Position numbers and translations under genes: made by a program. Below, one piece after another: positions 5,514 through 6,861 of a stretch of DNA of 6,861 nucleotides (its first letter is position 1; each line of letters begins with the position of its first letter). Under the pieces are notes generated by a model. It ran no database searches and was not told the DNA's origin. It saw only the letters and a program-made list of their open reading frames with translations. Source of the stretch: JBLNCE01 sp050260415 (GTDB taxonomy: Bacteria; Bacillota; UBA4882; JAAYXC01); the NCBI GenBank assembly GCA_050260415.1, contig JBLNCE010000174.1, positions 1 through 6,861 of the forward strand, written 5' to 3'.

Positions 5514-6196
5514 GCGAACACTGGGAACGCCTCTTTACCCGGCTCGATCCCAAGTCGCCTATGGCGGAAGCTTTCAGGGTCCTGCGGACCAATATTCAGT
5601 TTGCCGCGGTGGACAACCCGCTCAGGACGATCATGCTGACCAGCGCCGGCCCGGGCGAAGGCAAATCCACCACCCTGGCCAATCTCGCCGTGGCCCTGGC
5701 CCAATCGGGCGCGCGGGTCATCATCGTGGACGGAGATCTGCGCCGCCCGACCATGCACAAGTTCTTCCGCCTGAGCCGCGGCGCCGGCCTCAGTTCCGTA
5801 CTGCTCGGGCGCGTCAAACTTGAGGAAACCTTACAGGAAACGGGGGTCGACGGCCTGCAACTCCTGGCCTCGGGACCCGTGCCCCCCAACCCATCCGAGA
5901 TGCTGGCCTCATCGGCCTTTGCCGCCCTGCTCGAGGAACTCAAGGCAAAAGCTGATTATGTATTGGTGGACTCGCCGCCGGTGGTAGCCGTGGCCGACGC
6001 CTCGATCCTGGCGGCCCGGGTGGACGGCGTTCTGCTCGCGATCCAACTGGGCCAGGTGGCCAAACCCATGGCGATCCGGGCCAAGGAACAACTGGCCAAC
6101 GCCAAGGCCAACTTGCTCGGAATGGTCCTGACCAACGTCGGCACGGGCAGCGATTATAACTATTACTATTACTACTACCATTATCAAGAGCAATAA
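5510..6196 (+). CDS. cpsD: CpsD/CapB-type bacterial tyrosine kinase
   Basis: This 228-residue cytoplasmic BY-kinase is expected to autophosphorylate on C-terminal tyrosines and control chain length and export through the adjacent Wzz-like protein. An N-terminal SPMAEAFRVLRTNIQF segment (16-31) is the usual adaptor/oligomerisation region. Walker A is SAGPGEGKST (45-54, Lys52), Walker A' is VIIVDGDLRRP (70-80, Asp74 and Asp76) and Walker B is YVLVDSPP (150-157, Asp154). SGPVPPNPSEMLAS (121-134) is also typical. The tail holds eight tyrosines in ten residues (YNYYYYYYHY), encoded by alternating TAT/TAC codons at 6155-6184. The gene overlaps the Wzz-like gene by four bases (ATGA), indicating translational coupling. 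GGGGAGG (5495-5501) sits eight bases before the ATG. ParA/MinD-type ATPases share the fold, but the tyrosine tail and context decide for BY-kinase. Confidence 0.95.
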   Translation: MSEHWERLFTRLDPKSPMAEAFRVLRTNIQFAAVDNPLRTIMLTSAGPGEGKSTTLANLAVALAQSGARVIIVDGDLRRPTMHKFFRLSRGAGLSSVLLGRVKLEETLQETGVDGLQLLASGPVPPNPSEMLASSAFAALLEELKAKADYVLVDSPPVVAVADASILAARVDGVLLAIQLGQVAKPMAIRAKEQLANAKANLLGMVLTNVGTGSDYNYYYYYYHYQEQ

Positions 6197-6200
6197 GGGC

Positions 6201-6235
6201 GAGTCGAGAGTCACGAGTCGCGAGTCTTGAGTCTT
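6201..6235 (+). repeat. Five tandem 7-bp units, GAGTCNN
   Basis: GAGTC occurs at 6201, 6208, 6215, 6222 and 6229, exactly seven bases apart, with variable last two bases (GA, AC, GC, TT, TT). The array begins four bases after the kinase stop codon. Degenerate traces (GAAGT at 6236, GAGTC at 6253, AAGTC near 6260) follow. GAGTC is a GANTC site, but nothing here shows methylation. The array is non-coding and its function is unknown. Confidence 0.85.
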
Positions 6236-6430
6236 GAAGTTTTAAAGCCTTAGAGTCAAAAGTCGCGTAGGAGCGCGTGCCTAACCCTGATGATTATGGG
6301 CTCGCAGGAAATTTCGGGTCCGCGGCCTCTTTTTCCGAACATTATCGTCTAAGATGACGTCAGGATGTGTGACGGGTTTACCAGTACATGGGGTGGGTTG
6401 CGGAAGACGTTGTGTTTGACGTATCCGGGC
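6236..6430 (+). other. Spacer without recognisable gene or element
   Basis: Beyond the fading GAGTC-like traces in the first 30 bases, I see no gene, RNA or convincing promoter here. CGTC/GACG around 6346-6359 is a four-pair stem only. No intrinsic terminator directly follows the kinase gene. Confidence 0.4.
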
Positions 6431-6433
6431 TAT

Positions 6434-6458
6434 GGGGGCGCACAGGCCGTACGCCCCC
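6434..6458 (+). other. GC-rich hairpin in the kinase-phosphatase gap
   Basis: GGGGGCG (6434-6440) pairs perfectly with CGCCCCC (6452-6458) around an 11-base loop, in which AC and GT can add two pairs. A T6 run (6471-6476) lies 12 bases further on, preceded by ACGG that could pair with CCGT at 6447-6450. It might act as a weak terminator for the kinase operon, but the T run is too distant for the main stem. It may instead be a dispersed REP-like palindrome. Confidence 0.4.
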
Positions 6459-6530
6459 TACGGAGAACGGTTTTTTGGTCGCCGTCACATGGGCAGTGCG
6501 AGGCAGGCCTCGCCCCGACATAAGGCCGAA

Positions 6531-6586
6531 TGCCTATTGCCTGTTTCCTGATCCCTGTTACTTGTTATCTCTTGCCTTTTGCCTTT
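6531..6586 (+). repeat. Eight degenerate tandem 7-bp units, consensus TGCCTNT
   Basis: Reading in sevens from 6531 gives TGCCTAT, TGCCTGT, TTCCTGA, TCCCTGT, TACTTGT, TATCTCT, TGCCTTT, TGCCTTT. The outer units are nearly identical and the middle ones are eroded. The period equals that of the GAGTCNN array 300 bases upstream, though the unit sequence is unrelated. The stretch is non-coding and of unknown role. It recalls the heptanucleotide short tandem repeats known from cyanobacteria, without implying that origin. Confidence 0.7.
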
Positions 6587-6605
6587 ATTACTGGTTAGAC
6601 AATGT

Positions 6606-6671
6606 ATCAAACTCACCCCCCGTCCCCCTCTCTAAGCTTAGAGAGGGGGTGCCCGCAGGGCGGGGGTGAGT
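6606..6671 (+). repeat. 66-bp palindromic repeat element, copy 2
   Basis: This is the second copy of the element at 2928-2993, in the same orientation with 65 of 66 bases identical. The single change, C6625 for T2947, converts a predicted G-U pair to G-C and lengthens the inner palindrome to 26 bp (6624-6649). The outer stem is 6611-6620 with 6662-6671, and the small GCCC-GCA-GGGC hairpin is at 6651-6661. It lies about 105 bases before the phosphatase start. The two copies thus sit at either end of the OPX/Wzz/kinase cassette. No target-site duplication is obvious. Confidence 0.85.
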
Positions 6672-6711
6672 TGATAAACGCAGAAGCCGTCTTGTTTTCA
6701 TCCTTTGTTGT

Positions 6712-6728
6712 CCCGGCATAATGCCGGG
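6712..6728 (+). other. Compact hairpin upstream of the phosphatase gene
   Basis: CCCGGCA (6712-6718) pairs with TGCCGGG (6722-6728) around the three-base loop TAA. No T run follows, so it is not an intrinsic terminator. It lies about 50 bases before the start codon and 37 bases before the GGAGG, so it would be in the leader of any phosphatase transcript that starts upstream of it. Confidence 0.5.
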
Positions 6729-6775
6729 GTGGATACTTCTAGGCTTTTTAACAATCTCTTTACCGGAGGCCCGTA

Positions 6776-6861
6776 ATGATCGACATCCACGCGCATATCC
6801 TGCCCGGGTTTGACGACGGCGCCGCGACGATGGCGGAAGCGGTGGAGATGGCGTGTCAGGC
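6776..6861 (+). CDS. cpsB: CpsB/CapC-type PHP-domain tyrosine phosphatase, 3' end missing
   Basis: Only the first 28 codons are in the window; family members are about 250 residues. The N-terminus MIDIHAHILPGFDDGAATM carries the characteristic first PHP motif HxHxLPGxDDG, whose histidines (His5, His7) bind catalytic metal ions. These manganese-dependent phosphatases remove phosphate from the tyrosine cluster of CpsD-type kinases and so complete the control cycle for capsule or exopolysaccharide assembly. ATG 6776 has a strong GGAGG (6765-6769) six bases upstream. The gene follows its presumed substrate kinase, but across a 579-bp repeat-rich gap, so it may have its own promoter. Other PHP-domain hydrolases share the metal motif, but the PGFDDGA sequence and the neighbouring kinase favour CpsB. 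Confidence 0.85.
   Translation, partial: MIDIHAHILPGFDDGAATMAEAVEMACQ

Noticed and set aside
6201..6586. CRISPR array
   Set aside because: The repeats are 7 bp long without spacers, and no cas genes are present.
6388..6669. Open frame of 93 codons on the + strand before the phosphatase gene
   Set aside because: It is built from a hairpin, a heptamer array and the 66-bp repeat, and its end is set by the repeat. No protein family is recognisable.
6692..6722. Promoter TTGTTT / CATAAT before the phosphatase gene
   Set aside because: The spacer is 19 bases and the -10 box is part of a perfect palindrome that explains the sequence better. It is too weak to annotate.

Overview
The window is part of an exopolysaccharide or capsule locus from a GC-rich bacterium, with every gene on the + strand. 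The order is: the 3' end of a DegT/DnrJ/EryC1-type sugar aminotransferase (1-941), a MurJ/MviN-family flippase (1028-2623), a long non-coding interval (2624-3290), a short Wza-type polysaccharide export (OPX) protein (3291-3926), a Wzz/GumC-like chain-length regulator (4053-5513), a CpsD/CapB-type tyrosine kinase (5510-6196), a second repeat-rich interval (6197-6775), and the first 28 codons of a CpsB/CapC-type PHP tyrosine phosphatase (6776 to the window end).

The genes fit one pathway. The aminotransferase would make an amino-deoxy sugar nucleotide. The MurJ-type protein would flip a lipid-linked precursor, either lipid II or the polysaccharide repeat unit. The OPX protein and the Wzz-like protein would form the chain-length and export machinery. 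The kinase (Walker A, A', B and a C-terminal tyrosine cluster) and the PHP phosphatase would form the phosphorylation cycle that controls it. The split Wzz-like adaptor plus separate kinase, with a PHP phosphatase, is the arrangement best known in Bacillota but also found in Desulfobacterota and other diderms. Strong GGAGG Shine-Dalgarno sequences, the MurJ sequence style and the poly-tyrosine kinase tail make me lean to a high-GC clostridial-type Bacillota. The OPX protein points to a diderm or an unusual monoderm. The phylum is not settled from this window.

The less ordinary content is between the genes. Two copies of a 66-bp element (65/66 identical, predicted three-way-junction fold) bracket the OPX/Wzz/kinase cassette. 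The kinase-phosphatase gap also holds two unrelated tandem arrays, each with a 7-bp period, and two GC-rich hairpins. The interval before the OPX gene has a good sigma70-type promoter followed by a leader of about 220 nt with mutually exclusive pairings. A near-consensus promoter overlaps the end of the aminotransferase gene, and its predicted transcript would begin with a hairpin whose 3' arm reaches the murJ Shine-Dalgarno. I found no RNA gene of a known family, CRISPR array, transposase or intact insertion sequence.
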